The notes under the pieces are model-generated. The model was not told the DNA's origin, did not search any database, and saw only the letters and a list, made by a program, of their open reading frames with translations. Source: Pseudactinotalea terrae (GTDB lineage Bacteria > Actinomycetota > Actinomycetes > Actinomycetales > Beutenbergiaceae). Taken from it: 64,000 nt of DNA. Position numbers and translations under genes: made by a program. Positions 43,571 through 53,087 of this stretch are shown here, piece after piece; position 1 is the first letter of the stretch, and the number at the start of each line of letters is the position of its first letter. Location: NCBI RefSeq assembly GCF_009733845.1, contig NZ_WNXZ01000010.1, forward strand, positions 1-64,000, given 5' to 3'.

Positions 43571-44220
43571 CGAGCGTGGTTGTGGCCGACGACCAGGCGC
43601 TGGTGTGTGCCGGGTTCGCGGCGATCCTTGGCGCAGCGCCGGACCTGGAGGTGGTGGGGACCGCTGCCGACGGGCGCGAGCTGCTTCGGCTCGTGGCGAG
43701 GACTGCGCCCGATATCGCGGTGGTCGACGTGCGCATGCCCGTGATGGACGGGATCGCCGCAACCGCGAGGATCGCGGCCGACCACCCCAGCACGAAGGTG
43801 CTCATCCTGACGACGTTCGATCTCGACGACTACGTCTTCGATGCTCTTCGCGCCGGGGCCTCCGGGTTCCTGCTCAAGGACACCACCGCGGTGCGCCTGG
43901 TGGAGGCGGTCAGGCTGGTCGCCGAGGGTTCGATGCTGCTCGGACCCACGGTGACGCGGCGACTGGTCGCGGACTTCACGCGCAGCGGCGCCGAGGAGGT
44001 CCCCGGCCTGAGCGAGCTGACGCCGCGCGAGCACGAGGTACTGATCGCGGTGGCGCGGGGCTTGTCGAACAACGAGATCGCCGCGGAGCTGTGGATCACG
44101 GAGGCGACGGTCAAGTCACACGTGGGCGAGATCCTGCGCAAGACGTCGAGCCGTGACCGCGTGCAGCTGGTGCTCGTGGCGTTCCGGGCGGGGCTGGTCG
44201 CGGCGTCGGACACTCGCTGA
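43567..44220 (+). CDS. LuxR/NarL-family response regulator
   Basis: 217-residue regulator. The receiver domain has acidic Asp8/Asp9, phospho-acceptor Asp54 in VVDVRMPVMDG, and the Lys of LLKDTTAV. The C-terminal LuxR HTH is LTPREHEVLIAVARGLSNNE followed by TVKSHVGEILRKT. It is the partner of the kinase upstream. Target genes are unknown; efflux or envelope genes nearby are possible. Confidence 0.95.
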   Translation: MTSVVVADDQALVCAGFAAILGAAPDLEVVGTAADGRELLRLVARTAPDIAVVDVRMPVMDGIAATARIAADHPSTKVLILTTFDLDDYVFDALRAGASGFLLKDTTAVRLVEAVRLVAEGSMLLGPTVTRRLVADFTRSGAEEVPGLSELTPREHEVLIAVARGLSNNEIAAELWITEATVKSHVGEILRKTSSRDRVQLVLVAFRAGLVAASDTR

Positions 44221-44275
44221 GCTGCGCGGGCACAGCAGGGCTCGCAGTCGATGCCACGCGAGTATCTCGGCTGCT

Positions 44276-45298
44276 TCAGAGCGTGAGCAGCACCTTGGTG
44301 GCGCGACGCTGGTCCATCGCCTCGTAGCCGGCTGCGGCCTCCTCCAGCGGGAGGGTGAGGTCGAAGACCAGGCCGGGGTCGATCGTGCGGTCCCAGATCA
44401 GCTCGACCAGCTCGGGCAGGAATCGGCGGACCGGCGCCGGCCCGCCGTGCAGGTGGACCGAGGAGAAGAACAGGTCCAAACCGTTCAGCTCGACGTCGTG
44501 CGTGACGCCGACGAATCCGACGTGCCCGCCCGGGCGGGCTGCGCCGATGGCCTGCTCCATCGACTCCTGGGTGCCGACGGCCTCGATGACGCCGTGAGCG
44601 CCGAGGCCGTCGGTGAGCGCCCTGATGCGATCGACGCCGGCCTGGCCGCGCTCGGTGACGATGTCCGTGGCGCCGAACCGGCGCGCCAATGCCTGCCGGT
44701 CGGCATGACGGGACATCGCGATCACTCGCTCGGCGCCCAGCCGACGGGCTGCCAGCACGCCCATCAGCCCGACTGCGCCGTCCCCCACGACGGCGATGGT
44801 CCTGCCCGGGCCGGCCTCGGCTGCGACGGCGGCGAACCACCCGGTCCCCAGCACGTCGGAGGCGGCGAGCAACGAGGGGACGAGGTCCTCGTCGGGGACG
44901 CCGGGTAGGCGCACGAGGGTGCCGTCGGCCAGCGGGATCCGGGCGCGCTCGGCCTGGGTGCCGATGCCGCCCATCATCACCTGGTGGACACAGCGGGACT
45001 GGTACCCGGCCCGGCAGATCTCGCAGGTGTTGTCCGAGGCCACGAACGAGCCCACGACATGGTCGCCGACGGCGATCGTGCTGACAGCCTCGCCGACCTC
45101 CTCCACGATGCCCAGGTACTCATGGCCCATGGGGGTGGGGCCGTCGAGCATCTCCACACCTCGGTAGGGCCACAGGTCCGAGCCGCAGATGCAGACGGCG
45201 GTGGTGCGGATGACCGCGTCGGTGGGTTCGAGGATGACCGGGTCGGCACGGTCCTCGACGCGGACGTCGCCGGGGGCGTGCATCACGACTGCGCGCAT
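44276..45298 (-). CDS. Zinc-dependent alcohol dehydrogenase
   Basis: 340-residue medium-chain dehydrogenase. Catalytic zinc ligands are Cys in CICGSDLW and GHEYLGIVEEVGE (His-Glu). The structural-zinc loop reads DNTCEICRAGYQSRC, with Asp in place of the first Cys, a variant shared by a subgroup of these enzymes. The Rossmann motif VVGDGAVGLMGVLAA lies near 168. It lies beside an MFS transporter and an MmyB-type regulator; substrate unknown. Confidence 0.92.
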   Translation of the reverse strand: MRAVVMHAPGDVRVEDRADPVILEPTDAVIRTTAVCICGSDLWPYRGVEMLDGPTPMGHEYLGIVEEVGEAVSTIAVGDHVVGSFVASDNTCEICRAGYQSRCVHQVMMGGIGTQAERARIPLADGTLVRLPGVPDEDLVPSLLAASDVLGTGWFAAVAAEAGPGRTIAVVGDGAVGLMGVLAARRLGAERVIAMSRHADRQALARRFGATDIVTERGQAGVDRIRALTDGLGAHGVIEAVGTQESMEQAIGAARPGGHVGFVGVTHDVELNGLDLFFSSVHLHGGPAPVRRFLPELVELIWDRTIDPGLVFDLTLPLEEAAAGYEAMDQRRATKVLLTL

Positions 45299-45356
45299 AT
45301 GTTCTCTCCTTCGTGGTCGCCACGCCCGCCTGGTGCGGTCGCGGTGGGTGGGGGCG

Positions 45357-46619
45357 TCATCGGGGCCAGGGGGTTGATCGGGGTTCGACGTCGGGGCGGG
45401 CCAGCCGCACGAGCGCCAGCGCGGAGATGGTCACCAGGACCAGGATGACGACGGCCATCGGTACCGCGGTCGTGTCGCCGCCGAGACCGGTCAGCGGGGC
45501 GATCAGACCGGCCATGGACCACTGCACGACGCCCAGCACCGCCGAGCCGGTGCCGGGGTGCCGGGGAACCTGGTCCGAGGCCAGCGCGCCGGCGTTGGGA
45601 CCGACCAGACCCTGGGCGCTCATCAGGAGGAAGAACCCGGCGACCGCGACCCAGACCGGCATGGCGAACCAGACGGCACCGACCAGCAGCACCAGCCCGG
45701 CGACAGCCGTGAGGACGAGCCCGATGCCGATGACGCGTTCGGTCGGGACCTGCCCGGCGAGGCGTGCCGCGAGCAGGGTGGTGACCGTCAGTCCGGCCGC
45801 GTTCCCGGCGAAGACTGCGGCGTACTGGATCGGCGACAACCCGTTCATGACCTGCAGGATGAACGTCGAGCTCGCAACATAGGAGAAGGTCACGCCCATC
45901 GAGAGCGCCATCACCACGAGGTACCCGACGAAGCGGCGCCTGGCGAGCACCTCACGAGCAGCGCTCGCGAGCGTGCTCATCCCGCGTGGATGCCGTCGGG
46001 CAGGGGGCAGTGACTCCGGCACCGCGATCAGCACCGCGGCGACCATGGCAGCTGCGAGGCCTGCCACGACCCAGAAGGAGACCCTCCAGTCGGTGAGCTC
46101 CACCAGCACCCCGCCGAGCAGCGGTCCGCCCACGAGCGCGATCCCGCCCACGCCTGCGACGGCGTTGAGGGCACGTACGAGGGCCGGGCCCGAGGCGAGA
46201 TCGATGACGATCGCGCGCGCGACCACCATCGCCCAGCCGCCGCTGAGCCCTTGGAGGAACCTCGCGACCAGGAGCGGCCCGAGGGAGGAGCTCGTGCCGC
46301 ACACGAGGGACGCCACCGCGAGCACCGCCAGCGCGACCAGCAGCGGCCGACGTCGGCCGTGCCCGTCCGACGAGGGGCCGCCGACGAGCTGGCCGAGCGC
46401 CATGCCGACGAAGAACGTCGTCAGGGTCAGCTGCACCTGCGTGGCGCTCGCACCCAGATCGAGACCCACCGCCGGGAACGCGGGGACATACATGTCGGTG
46501 GCCAGCGGCGCGATCGCGTTCACCAGCACCACGGCGGCGAGCACACCGAGGCTCAGCCGCGCAGCGGGCGCCGAGCGCGCTGCTGATCCCGACGCGAGGG
46601 GTGCTGGAGGTGAGCTCAC
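45357..46619 (-). CDS. MFS transporter, Bcr/CflA multidrug-efflux type
   Basis: 420-residue transporter with 12 predicted helices. The Bcr/CflA subgroup is suggested by the N-terminal NAIAPLATDMYVPAFPAV and the loop GGPSSDGHGRRRPLL between helices 2 and 3. It would export drugs or metabolites by proton antiport. It is divergent from the MmyB-type regulator at 46755, which may control it, and lies 58 nt upstream of the alcohol dehydrogenase on the same strand. Confidence 0.92.
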   Translation of the reverse strand: MSSPPAPLASGSAARSAPAARLSLGVLAAVVLVNAIAPLATDMYVPAFPAVGLDLGASATQVQLTLTTFFVGMALGQLVGGPSSDGHGRRRPLLVALAVLAVASLVCGTSSSLGPLLVARFLQGLSGGWAMVVARAIVIDLASGPALVRALNAVAGVGGIALVGGPLLGGVLVELTDWRVSFWVVAGLAAAMVAAVLIAVPESLPPARRHPRGMSTLASAAREVLARRRFVGYLVVMALSMGVTFSYVASSTFILQVMNGLSPIQYAAVFAGNAAGLTVTTLLAARLAGQVPTERVIGIGLVLTAVAGLVLLVGAVWFAMPVWVAVAGFFLLMSAQGLVGPNAGALASDQVPRHPGTGSAVLGVVQWSMAGLIAPLTGLGGDTTAVPMAVVILVLVTISALALVRLARPDVEPRSTPWPR

Positions 46620-46754
46620 TGGGGTCGGTGCTCCGTCGTGGGGTGATCAGGACGACCTCATCAGACACGCGCCGGCGCCGCCCTGGTAGTCCCTGTCGAG
46701 GGGTGTACCCACAGGGCATCCCACCCCGTCCGTGGCGCGCATAGCCTGAGGAGC

Positions 46755-47651
46755 ATGGACAACAGGGCCGAGGTGCGCGAGTTCCTCATGTCGCGGCGGG
46801 CCAAGCTCACGCCGGCGGCGGCCGGCCTGCCGGCCACGGGCACCCGTCGTGTCCAGGGCCTGCGCCGCAGCGAGGTCGCCACCCTTGCCGGCGTCAGCGT
46901 TGAGTACTACGCCAAGCTCGAGCGCGGCGCCATCGCGGGCGCCTCCTCCTCCGTGCTGAACGCCGTCTCCGACGCCCTGCAGCTGAACGACGTCGAGCGC
47001 GCGCACCTGCTCGACCTCGCCCGCGCCGCCGACGGGATCCCCACCTCCGGACGGCAGCGCCGTCGGGCTCCGGCGCCGGCGTCCCCCCGACCCAGCCTGA
47101 TGTGGGCGCTGGACTCGATCACGGGTGGCGTCGCGTTCGTCCGCGACCAGCGCCAGAACCTGCTGGCGACCAACGAGCTCGGGCGTGCGTTCTACTCGCC
47201 GGTCATCGGTACCGGTGGGCGCACCCCCAACCTCGCACGGTTCCAGTTCCTCGACCCGGCGTCACGCGACTTCTACCCCGATTGGGATCTGTTCGCGCAG
47301 ATGTGCGTCGGCATCATGCGTGCCGAGGCCGGTCGCGACCCCCACGACCGGGTGCTGCAGGACCTGGTGGGTGAGCTGTCGACCCAGAGCGAGGTGTTCC
47401 GAAGTCTGTGGGCTGCGCACGACGTCCGCACCCATGGCTCGGGCACCAAGCGCTTCACCCATCCCGTCGTCGGCGAGCTGACGCTCATCTACGAGGAACT
47501 CGCTATCACCGCCGAGCCGGGTCAGGTCGTCATCGTCTACACAGCCGAACCGGGCTCGCCGAGTCACGAGCGGCTGCGGCTGCTCGCCAGCTGGTCGGCG
47601 GACCCACCTACGTCCGCCCATCCCGACAGCCGAGGGGCCGACCGGTCCTGA
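46755..47651 (+). CDS. XRE-family regulator with MmyB-like ligand-binding domain
   Basis: 298-residue regulator. The N-terminal HTH (about 8-75) has RRSEVATLAGVSVEYYAKLE, and the C-terminal region has the MmyB signature LNLARFQFLDPASRDFYPDW-like segment and YEELAITAEPGQVVIVYTAE. Such proteins usually repress a divergent oxidoreductase or transporter until a fatty-acid-like ligand binds. Here the divergent neighbours are the Bcr/CflA-type exporter and, beyond it, the alcohol dehydrogenase. Confidence 0.93.
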   Translation: MDNRAEVREFLMSRRAKLTPAAAGLPATGTRRVQGLRRSEVATLAGVSVEYYAKLERGAIAGASSSVLNAVSDALQLNDVERAHLLDLARAADGIPTSGRQRRRAPAPASPRPSLMWALDSITGGVAFVRDQRQNLLATNELGRAFYSPVIGTGGRTPNLARFQFLDPASRDFYPDWDLFAQMCVGIMRAEAGRDPHDRVLQDLVGELSTQSEVFRSLWAAHDVRTHGSGTKRFTHPVVGELTLIYEELAITAEPGQVVIVYTAEPGSPSHERLRLLASWSADPPTSAHPDSRGADRS

Positions 47652-47692
47652 GGGCGGGGCCGGAGGATGCTGCCCTCGGTCGCGCGCAGGTG

Positions 47693-49021
47693 TCAGGCCG
47701 GGTCGGGCACCGCGACGTCGCGCGGGGTGTCCGAGATGCTGCGGATCCCGGCGCGGTAGCCCAGCGCGAGCGCCACGTAGACCAGCGCGAGGGCGGCGAA
47801 CACGAGCGTGGACCAGCCCTCATCGGGGAGAACGGCGGCGGCGAGCGCCGCGGCGCCCGCGAACGCAGCGTTGTAGAGCATGTCGTAGAGGGAGAAGGCG
47901 CGGCCGCGGAAGGCGTCATGGGTGTCGCGCTGCACGATGGTGTCGACGGCGATCTTCGCGCCCTGGACGCTCAGCCCGAGCAGCAGCGCCGACACGACGA
48001 TCATCGCGAAGGCCGGGGTGATCGCCAGCAGGCCCTGGCTGACGGCGCCGATGAGCAGGCACACCACGATCCACTGCGAGGGCCGCAGGCGCTCGTGCGC
48101 GAGCGGCGTCAGCACGATCGCGAGCCCGTTGCCCGCGAACGAGATCCCCGCGAGCAGCCCGAACGTGGCCAGCCCGGCTGCGGCGTCGGTCGGATCGTTG
48201 AGCAGGTTCCGCGAGATCAGGATGAGGGCGATGAAGTTGACGCCGTACAGGAACCGGTGGATCGCCATCACCCCCAGGCCCATGCCCGGGGTGCGGCGAC
48301 GGATCAGGTAGCGGGCGCCGTCGATCATGTCGACGGCGGTGGCCCGAAGATCCTGGGAGACCTCGCCCCAGGTCCGCCCCCGGCCGGTCGCGGCGCGGTC
48401 CGGGCCGAGCTGGTCCTTGCCGAGCCGCAGCGCGAGGGCCGAGGCGCACCCGAAGAGCAGTGCGGCGACCGTGAGCGTGAGGCCGTCCTTGAGCAACCCG
48501 GCGGGGGAGATCGCGCCGATGAGGAAGCCGAGGCCGGCTCCTGCGACGGCGCTGACCGCGCCGAGCGTCGGCGTCAGCGTGTTCGCGATCAGCAGCTGCT
48601 CGCGCGGGACCACGCGCGGCAATCCGGCTGAGAGCGCGGCGAGGAGGAATCGGTTGACGCCGAGCGTGACCAGGGCGAGCACGTAGATCCCGACGCTCAC
48701 GCCCTGCGTCACCATGATCAGCGCCAGACCGAGCGTGAGGACGACCCGGATCGCGTTGCCGACCAGCAGCACCTGACGTCGCCGCCACCGGTCCAGCAAC
48801 GGCCCGGCGAACGGTGCCACGACCGTGAACGGCAGCAGCAGGATCGCGAACGCAGCCGCGACGGCTCCTGCGGTTGCGAGGTTCTGCGGGTTGAAGAAGA
48901 ACAGCGTCGCGAGCCCGGCCTGGAACATGCCGTCGCCGCACTGGCTGACGAGCCGGACCGCGAACAGCTTCCGGAAGCCGCGGTGGACCGCGACGATCCG
49001 GAGGTCGGACAGCACCGACAT
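47693..49021 (-). CDS. MFS transporter (MFS_3/EntS-like)
   Basis: 442-residue transporter with about 12 helices. The N-terminus FRKLFAVRLVSQCGDGMFQA and the loop GPLLDRWRRRQVLLVGNAIR are typical of the MFS_3 group that exports siderophores or drugs. A hydrophilic mid-loop (about 205-235) separates the two halves. Its upstream region contains a long hexanucleotide tandem repeat beginning 43 bp before the start codon. Confidence 0.9.
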   Translation of the reverse strand: MSVLSDLRIVAVHRGFRKLFAVRLVSQCGDGMFQAGLATLFFFNPQNLATAGAVAAAFAILLLPFTVVAPFAGPLLDRWRRRQVLLVGNAIRVVLTLGLALIMVTQGVSVGIYVLALVTLGVNRFLLAALSAGLPRVVPREQLLIANTLTPTLGAVSAVAGAGLGFLIGAISPAGLLKDGLTLTVAALLFGCASALALRLGKDQLGPDRAATGRGRTWGEVSQDLRATAVDMIDGARYLIRRRTPGMGLGVMAIHRFLYGVNFIALILISRNLLNDPTDAAAGLATFGLLAGISFAGNGLAIVLTPLAHERLRPSQWIVVCLLIGAVSQGLLAITPAFAMIVVSALLLGLSVQGAKIAVDTIVQRDTHDAFRGRAFSLYDMLYNAAFAGAAALAAAVLPDEGWSTLVFAALALVYVALALGYRAGIRSISDTPRDVAVPDPA

Positions 49022-49063
49022 CAGCTAGGTCCCCCGGCCACGATCACGCGAGGCAGACTATCG

Positions 49064-49132
<69 letters not shown>

Positions 49133-49185
49133 CGCAGCGCGACCGGTCCCTAGCACCACTGGTCCGCAGCCCCACCACCGGGAAA

Positions 49186-49240
49186 GCGCTTTGGGGTGGT
49201 GACGGTCCAGCCCGTGGCCCGAGTTGACCCCAAAGTGCCG
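49186..49240 (+). repeat. Dispersed repeat family B, copy 2
   Basis: Starts AAGCGCTTTGGGGT, has the core GGTCCAGCCCGTGGCCCG and ends ACCCCAAAGTG. The ends are inverted repeats of each other (CTTTGGGGT / ACCCCAAAG), so this copy is a full palindromic element. Confidence 0.7.
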
Positions 49241-49382
49241 TCGGCCGAGCCGAGCGGGCGCCTGTCGTGTCGTGCGCACGCGCACCATGCGTGCTGACGA
49301 CATCCGAACGCGAGCTGAGATAGCGGAGACGGCGCTCCCCGCTGTCGGCGGGCGGCTCGTGGTCGGGTGCGTCGTGGCCGGT

Positions 49383-49436
49383 GTGGGGTCATCTCGGTCC
49401 ATCACGTGGCCCGCGTGCACCCCAAAGCGCTTTCCG
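49383..49436 (+). repeat. Dispersed repeat family B, copy 3
   Basis: GGGGTCATCTCGGTCCATCA, CGTGGCCCG and ACCCCAAAGCGCTTTCCGG in the same order as copies 1 and 2. It lies about 150 bp from copy 2. Confidence 0.7.
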
Positions 49437-49444
49437 GCAGCGCT

Positions 49445-49538
49445 GTAGCGGGCGAGGGGACCGGCGGCGTAGTGGGCGAGGGGACCGGCGGCGTAGCGGG
49501 CGAGGGGACCGGCGGCGTAGCGGGCGAGGGGACCGGCG
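49445..49538 (+). repeat. 24-bp tandem repeat, about four units
   Basis: Unit GTAGCGGGCGAGGGGACCGGC plus GGC, nearly perfect (one unit has GTAGTGGG). The fourth is incomplete. No coding role seen. Confidence 0.92.
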
Positions 49539-49638
49539 TGTGGACCAGCTGCGCCGGCCGGTGGGCGCCGGCAGGGTGAGGGCCAATGGTTCCCCGGCCG
49601 GCGGCAGGGGCGGTCCGCTCACCGCTGCGGTGTCACGC

Positions 49639-50175
49639 TCACGGGGTGGGAGGGGTCACGGCGAGGATGATGACCGCGTCGACATCGCCGTCGTTGCGGA
49701 ACATGTGGGGCAGGCGGGAGTCGAAGGTGATCGCCTCGCCCGCGGCGACCACGTAGTCGGTGCCGCCGATGGCCGCGAGGATCTCGCCGTCGGTCACGTA
49801 CACGCACTCGGCGGAGGCGTGGCCACGAGGCTCGGCGGCGCTGCTGTCGCCGGGGCGCAGCACCCCGCGGAGCATCTCGAAGTTGCCGCGCCCGGAGGTG
49901 AGCCGCTCATAGGTGAGCAGCCCGGTCGGGGCCTGCATCCGCAGCCGCTCACCGGGGCGGGACAGGTGCACCTCGGGGGCGTCGGGCTCGCGGAACAGGT
50001 CGGCGAGGTCGGAGTCGAAGACCTTCGCGAGGCGGCGGAGCGTCTCGATGCTCGGCTCGGTGCGGCCGTTCTCCAGCTGTGACAGCATGCCTGCGGAGAG
50101 GCCGGTCGCATCCGCCAGCTGCCGCAACGTGAGCCCGCGCGCCGACCGAAGGTCACGCAGTCGATCTCCCAGCAT
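49639..50175 (-). CDS. XRE-family regulator with C-terminal cupin domain
   Basis: 178-residue regulator. The HTH (about 5-60) has LTLRQLADATGLSAGMLSQL, and the C-terminal cupin (about 105-175) has RGHASAECVYVTDGEILAAI with ECVYV metal-region residues. Such regulators often sense amino acids, polyamines or sugars. It is divergent from the peptide-import operon and shares a 142-bp control region with it. The ATG giving MLGDRLRDLRSARG is chosen; upstream in-frame sequence lacks family character. Confidence 0.92.
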   Translation of the reverse strand: MLGDRLRDLRSARGLTLRQLADATGLSAGMLSQLENGRTEPSIETLRRLAKVFDSDLADLFREPDAPEVHLSRPGERLRMQAPTGLLTYERLTSGRGNFEMLRGVLRPGDSSAAEPRGHASAECVYVTDGEILAAIGGTDYVVAAGEAITFDSRLPHMFRNDGDVDAVIILAVTPPTP

Positions 50176-50214
50176 CCGGCACCCCCATGACGTTCTGCTC
50201 TCGTTAACTTGTTC

Positions 50215-50239
50215 ACTGAGGCTATACATTGCTCTCAGT
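50215..50239 (+). promoter_or_regulatory. Promoter and inverted-repeat operator of the peptide-import operon
   Basis: A TATACAT -10 element (50223-50228) is flanked by perfect 6-bp arms ACTGAG (50215-50220) and CTCAGT (50234-50239). A protein bound here would block RNA polymerase, so it is a good candidate operator for the divergent XRE-cupin regulator. The -35 (TCGTTA region, about 50201) is weak. Confidence 0.5.
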
Positions 50240-50317
50240 CAGATACTCCCACGTCGGTCAGTCAGCGGTGGATCTGCCGAGCGAACGCTCGCGCCGTGGC
50301 TGGTGAAAGGAAGAACC

Positions 50318-51958
50318 ATGCGCGCCTCGGCCTCTCGACGCGTCCGCGCAGCTGCGGTGCTGGCCGCGACAGCAGCACTGGCGCTCGCCGGCTGCACCGC
50401 CGGCGGCAACGGGGGTGGCGGCGCCAACACCGGCACCGACGACGGCGAGGGCGGTGGCTCCGGCCAGGGCGGCACGCTCACGGTCAACACCTCGTTCGTC
50501 ATCAACAGCATCGACCCCGCGCAGGTCTACGAGGCCACCGGCAACATGAGCGTGCACGCGATGTACGACACGCTCGTGACCTTCGAGGGCGACGATGTCA
50601 GCAACCCGGTCGGGCTCCTCGCCGAGTCGTGGACCTCGAACGAGGACGCCACCGAGTTCACCTTCCTGCTCCGCGACGACGCCACCTTCGCCGACGGCGA
50701 CCCGGTCACCGCCGAGGACGTCGTCTTCAGCCTCAACCGCCTGGTCAACCTCAAGGGCAGCCCCTCGGTGATCGTGCAGGGCTTCACGGCCAGCACACCC
50801 GAGGAGAACGTCGTCGTCGTCACGACCGAGGCGCCCAACCCGAGCGTGCCGACGATCCTCGCGATGCCCTCGACCGGGATCCTCGACGCCGAGGCCGCCC
50901 AGGCCGAGGGCGCCACCGACGGCGCCGACGCCGCGACCGCCGACAGCGCCACGACGTTCCTCAACGGCACCTCGCTCGGCTCCGGCCCGTACGTGCTGGA
51001 GTCCTTCGACCCGGCCTCCGAGATCGTGCTGACGGCGAACGACGACTACTGGGGCGGCGAGCCCGGGTACGCGCGCATCGTGATCACCAACGTCGAGACC
51101 GAGACCCAGAAGCTCACGATGTCGCGCGCCGAGAGCTCCCAGGTCGCGCTCGACCTCTCCGGGCGCCTTCTCGAGGGGCTGCCCGAGACGCTCGAGATCA
51201 CCGGCAACCAGGACACCTTCTACTTCGTGTCCTTCCACCAGGACCCCGCCGTCTCCGAGATCACCTCGAACCTCGACTTCGTCCGCGCCGTCCGCGCCTC
51301 GATGGACTACGCGGGCATCGCGGCGCTGTTCGGCCAGGAGGCCGTGCCGGCCGGCGGCCTGGTGCCGACCGCGTTCGCCGGTGCGCTCCCGGCCGACGAG
51401 GCCCAGACGCAGGATCTTGACGCCGCAGCCGAGCACCTCGCAGCCTCGGGCGTCACCGACCCGACCGTGAGCCTCATGTACCCGGCGATCACCTACCAGG
51501 GTGTGGACCTGGGGACGATCGCGACCAAGATCCAGAACGACGCCGCCCAGGCCGGCATCACGATCGAGCTCGACCCGCAGCCGATCGCGGCCTTCCTCGA
51601 GGCGCAGGCCGCGGGCAAGGTGCCGTTCCGGTTCAGCCCGCAGTCGCTGAACTACCCGGTCGCCGCCTCCCTGGTGAACAACTTCGCCCCGGGCCAGCCC
51701 TCGGCGATGCGTGTCGCGTGGAGCGAGGAGATCGCCAGCCCCGAGATGATCGCGGCCGGCGAGGCCGTCAACACGGCGACCGACCCCGCTGAGCAGGTGC
51801 AGGCGTTGCAGGAGTGGCAGCGACTGCTCAACGACCAGAGCCCGTACATCTCGCTCGCCTTCAACTCGGGCACCGTGGTCGCCACCGGGGATGTCGGCGG
51901 CGCCGTCTACTCGCCGGCCGGCTGGCTCATCGACCTGCGGGCCGTCGCGCCGCAGTGA
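50318..51958 (+). CDS. ABC transporter substrate-binding lipoprotein, peptide/nickel family 5
   Basis: 546-residue extracellular binding protein. A signal peptide ends in the lipobox ALAGC (Cys about 27), followed by a Gly/Asp linker. The SBP_bac_5 fold is marked by SINSIDPAQVYEATGNMSVH-like and YDTLVTFEGDD segments near 75, and the LLAESWTSNEDATEFTFLLR motif near 105. Substrates of this family are oligopeptides, opines or nickel. A GAAAGGAAG ribosome site precedes the ATG. It heads an operon with two permeases and two ATPases. Confidence 0.94.
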   Translation: MRASASRRVRAAAVLAATAALALAGCTAGGNGGGGANTGTDDGEGGGSGQGGTLTVNTSFVINSIDPAQVYEATGNMSVHAMYDTLVTFEGDDVSNPVGLLAESWTSNEDATEFTFLLRDDATFADGDPVTAEDVVFSLNRLVNLKGSPSVIVQGFTASTPEENVVVVTTEAPNPSVPTILAMPSTGILDAEAAQAEGATDGADAATADSATTFLNGTSLGSGPYVLESFDPASEIVLTANDDYWGGEPGYARIVITNVETETQKLTMSRAESSQVALDLSGRLLEGLPETLEITGNQDTFYFVSFHQDPAVSEITSNLDFVRAVRASMDYAGIAALFGQEAVPAGGLVPTAFAGALPADEAQTQDLDAAAEHLAASGVTDPTVSLMYPAITYQGVDLGTIATKIQNDAAQAGITIELDPQPIAAFLEAQAAGKVPFRFSPQSLNYPVAASLVNNFAPGQPSAMRVAWSEEIASPEMIAAGEAVNTATDPAEQVQALQEWQRLLNDQSPYISLAFNSGTVVATGDVGGAVYSPAGWLIDLRAVAPQ

Positions 51959-51965
51959 GCGCACC

Positions 51966-53087
51966 GTGACGGGCCCGAACGTCGCTGAGGCGCCCACGAC
52001 ACCCCCGAGCAGCAGCCCGGGGCGTCGCGGGCAGCGGGGACCGCGAGCCGCCCGCGCAGTCCTGGGCTCGGTGCTCCTCGGTTTCCTGCTGCGCCGAGGC
52101 GTCATCACGGTCGTGCTCCTCGTGGGCGTCACGCTCGTCTCGTTCCTGCTGATCCAGGCGGTGCCCGGCGACACGATGTCGGCGACCCTGTCCGAGCAGG
52201 CGCTGCAGGATCCCGAGATCGTCGCGGCCTATCGCGCCCGCTGGGGTCTGGACGAACCGCTGTACGTGCAGTACCTCGTGTACATGCGCAACGTGCTCCA
52301 GGGGGACCTGGGCGTCTCGCAGCAGACCGGCCGCCCGGTGCTGGACGACCTGCTCACCTACGTGCCGGCGACCCTCGAGATCGCGCTGCCGGCGATGCTG
52401 CTCTCGCTCGTCCTCGGGGTCGCCATCGGCCTGTACGCCGCGGTCAAGCATGACCGGGCCGGTGACCACGCGGTCCGCGCGGGCACCCTCATCGGGCTCT
52501 CGACGCCCCCGTTCTGGCTCGCCCTCGTGGTGCTCTACGTGTTCTTCTACCTGCTGGGCGTCTCACCCTCGGGCGGCCGGCTGTCCACCTGGATCGTGCC
52601 GCCGGAGCGGGTCACCGGCTCGGTGGTGATCGACTCCGCGCTCGCAGGCCGCTGGGATGCGGCGTGGGACGCGATCCAGCACACCGCTCTGCCGGTGCTC
52701 GTGCTCACCGTGCTCACTGTCGCGATGCTCGTGCGGTTCGTGCGGTCGGCCATGCTCGAGGTCCTCGACGCCGACTACGTGCGCGCGGCACGCGCCAAGG
52801 GACTGCCCACCTCAAGGGTGCTGACGGCGCATGTCCTTCGTGCGGGTCTGGTCCCCGTGATCACGGTGTCGGGCCTGGCCTTCGCCTCGATGCTGTCCGG
52901 GACGGTGCTGGTCGAGCAGATCTTCAGCTGGCCGGGTGTGGGTCAGTACGCCTTCCGTTCGGCCTCCGCGCTCGACGTGCCCGCGGTGCTCGGGGTCAGC
53001 CTCTTCGTCGCGGTCGTCTACACCGTCGTCAACCTCCTGGTCGACCTCGCGTACGGCCTCATCGATCCCCGGATCCGGCTGTCATGA
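51966..53087 (+). CDS. ABC transporter permease, DppB-like
   Basis: 373-residue membrane subunit with about six helices and the binding-protein-dependent permease motif YVRAARAKGLPTSRVLTAHV near 265. The N-terminal TVVLLVGVTLVSFLLIQAVPGD is typical of DppB. A hydrophilic Pro/Arg-rich N-terminal extension (about 1-35) is unusual in length. GTG start 8 nt after the lipoprotein gene. Confidence 0.93.
   Translation: MTGPNVAEAPTTPPSSSPGRRGQRGPRAARAVLGSVLLGFLLRRGVITVVLLVGVTLVSFLLIQAVPGDTMSATLSEQALQDPEIVAAYRARWGLDEPLYVQYLVYMRNVLQGDLGVSQQTGRPVLDDLLTYVPATLEIALPAMLLSLVLGVAIGLYAAVKHDRAGDHAVRAGTLIGLSTPPFWLALVVLYVFFYLLGVSPSGGRLSTWIVPPERVTGSVVIDSALAGRWDAAWDAIQHTALPVLVLTVLTVAMLVRFVRSAMLEVLDADYVRAARAKGLPTSRVLTAHVLRAGLVPVITVSGLAFASMLSGTVLVEQIFSWPGVGQYAFRSASALDVPAVLGVSLFVAVVYTVVNLLVDLAYGLIDPRIRLS

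Noticed and set aside
44276-45298. Loss of structural zinc in the alcohol dehydrogenase as a defect
   Set aside because: Asp in place of the first Cys of the structural-zinc loop is common in a subgroup of these enzymes, so it is not evidence of inactivation.
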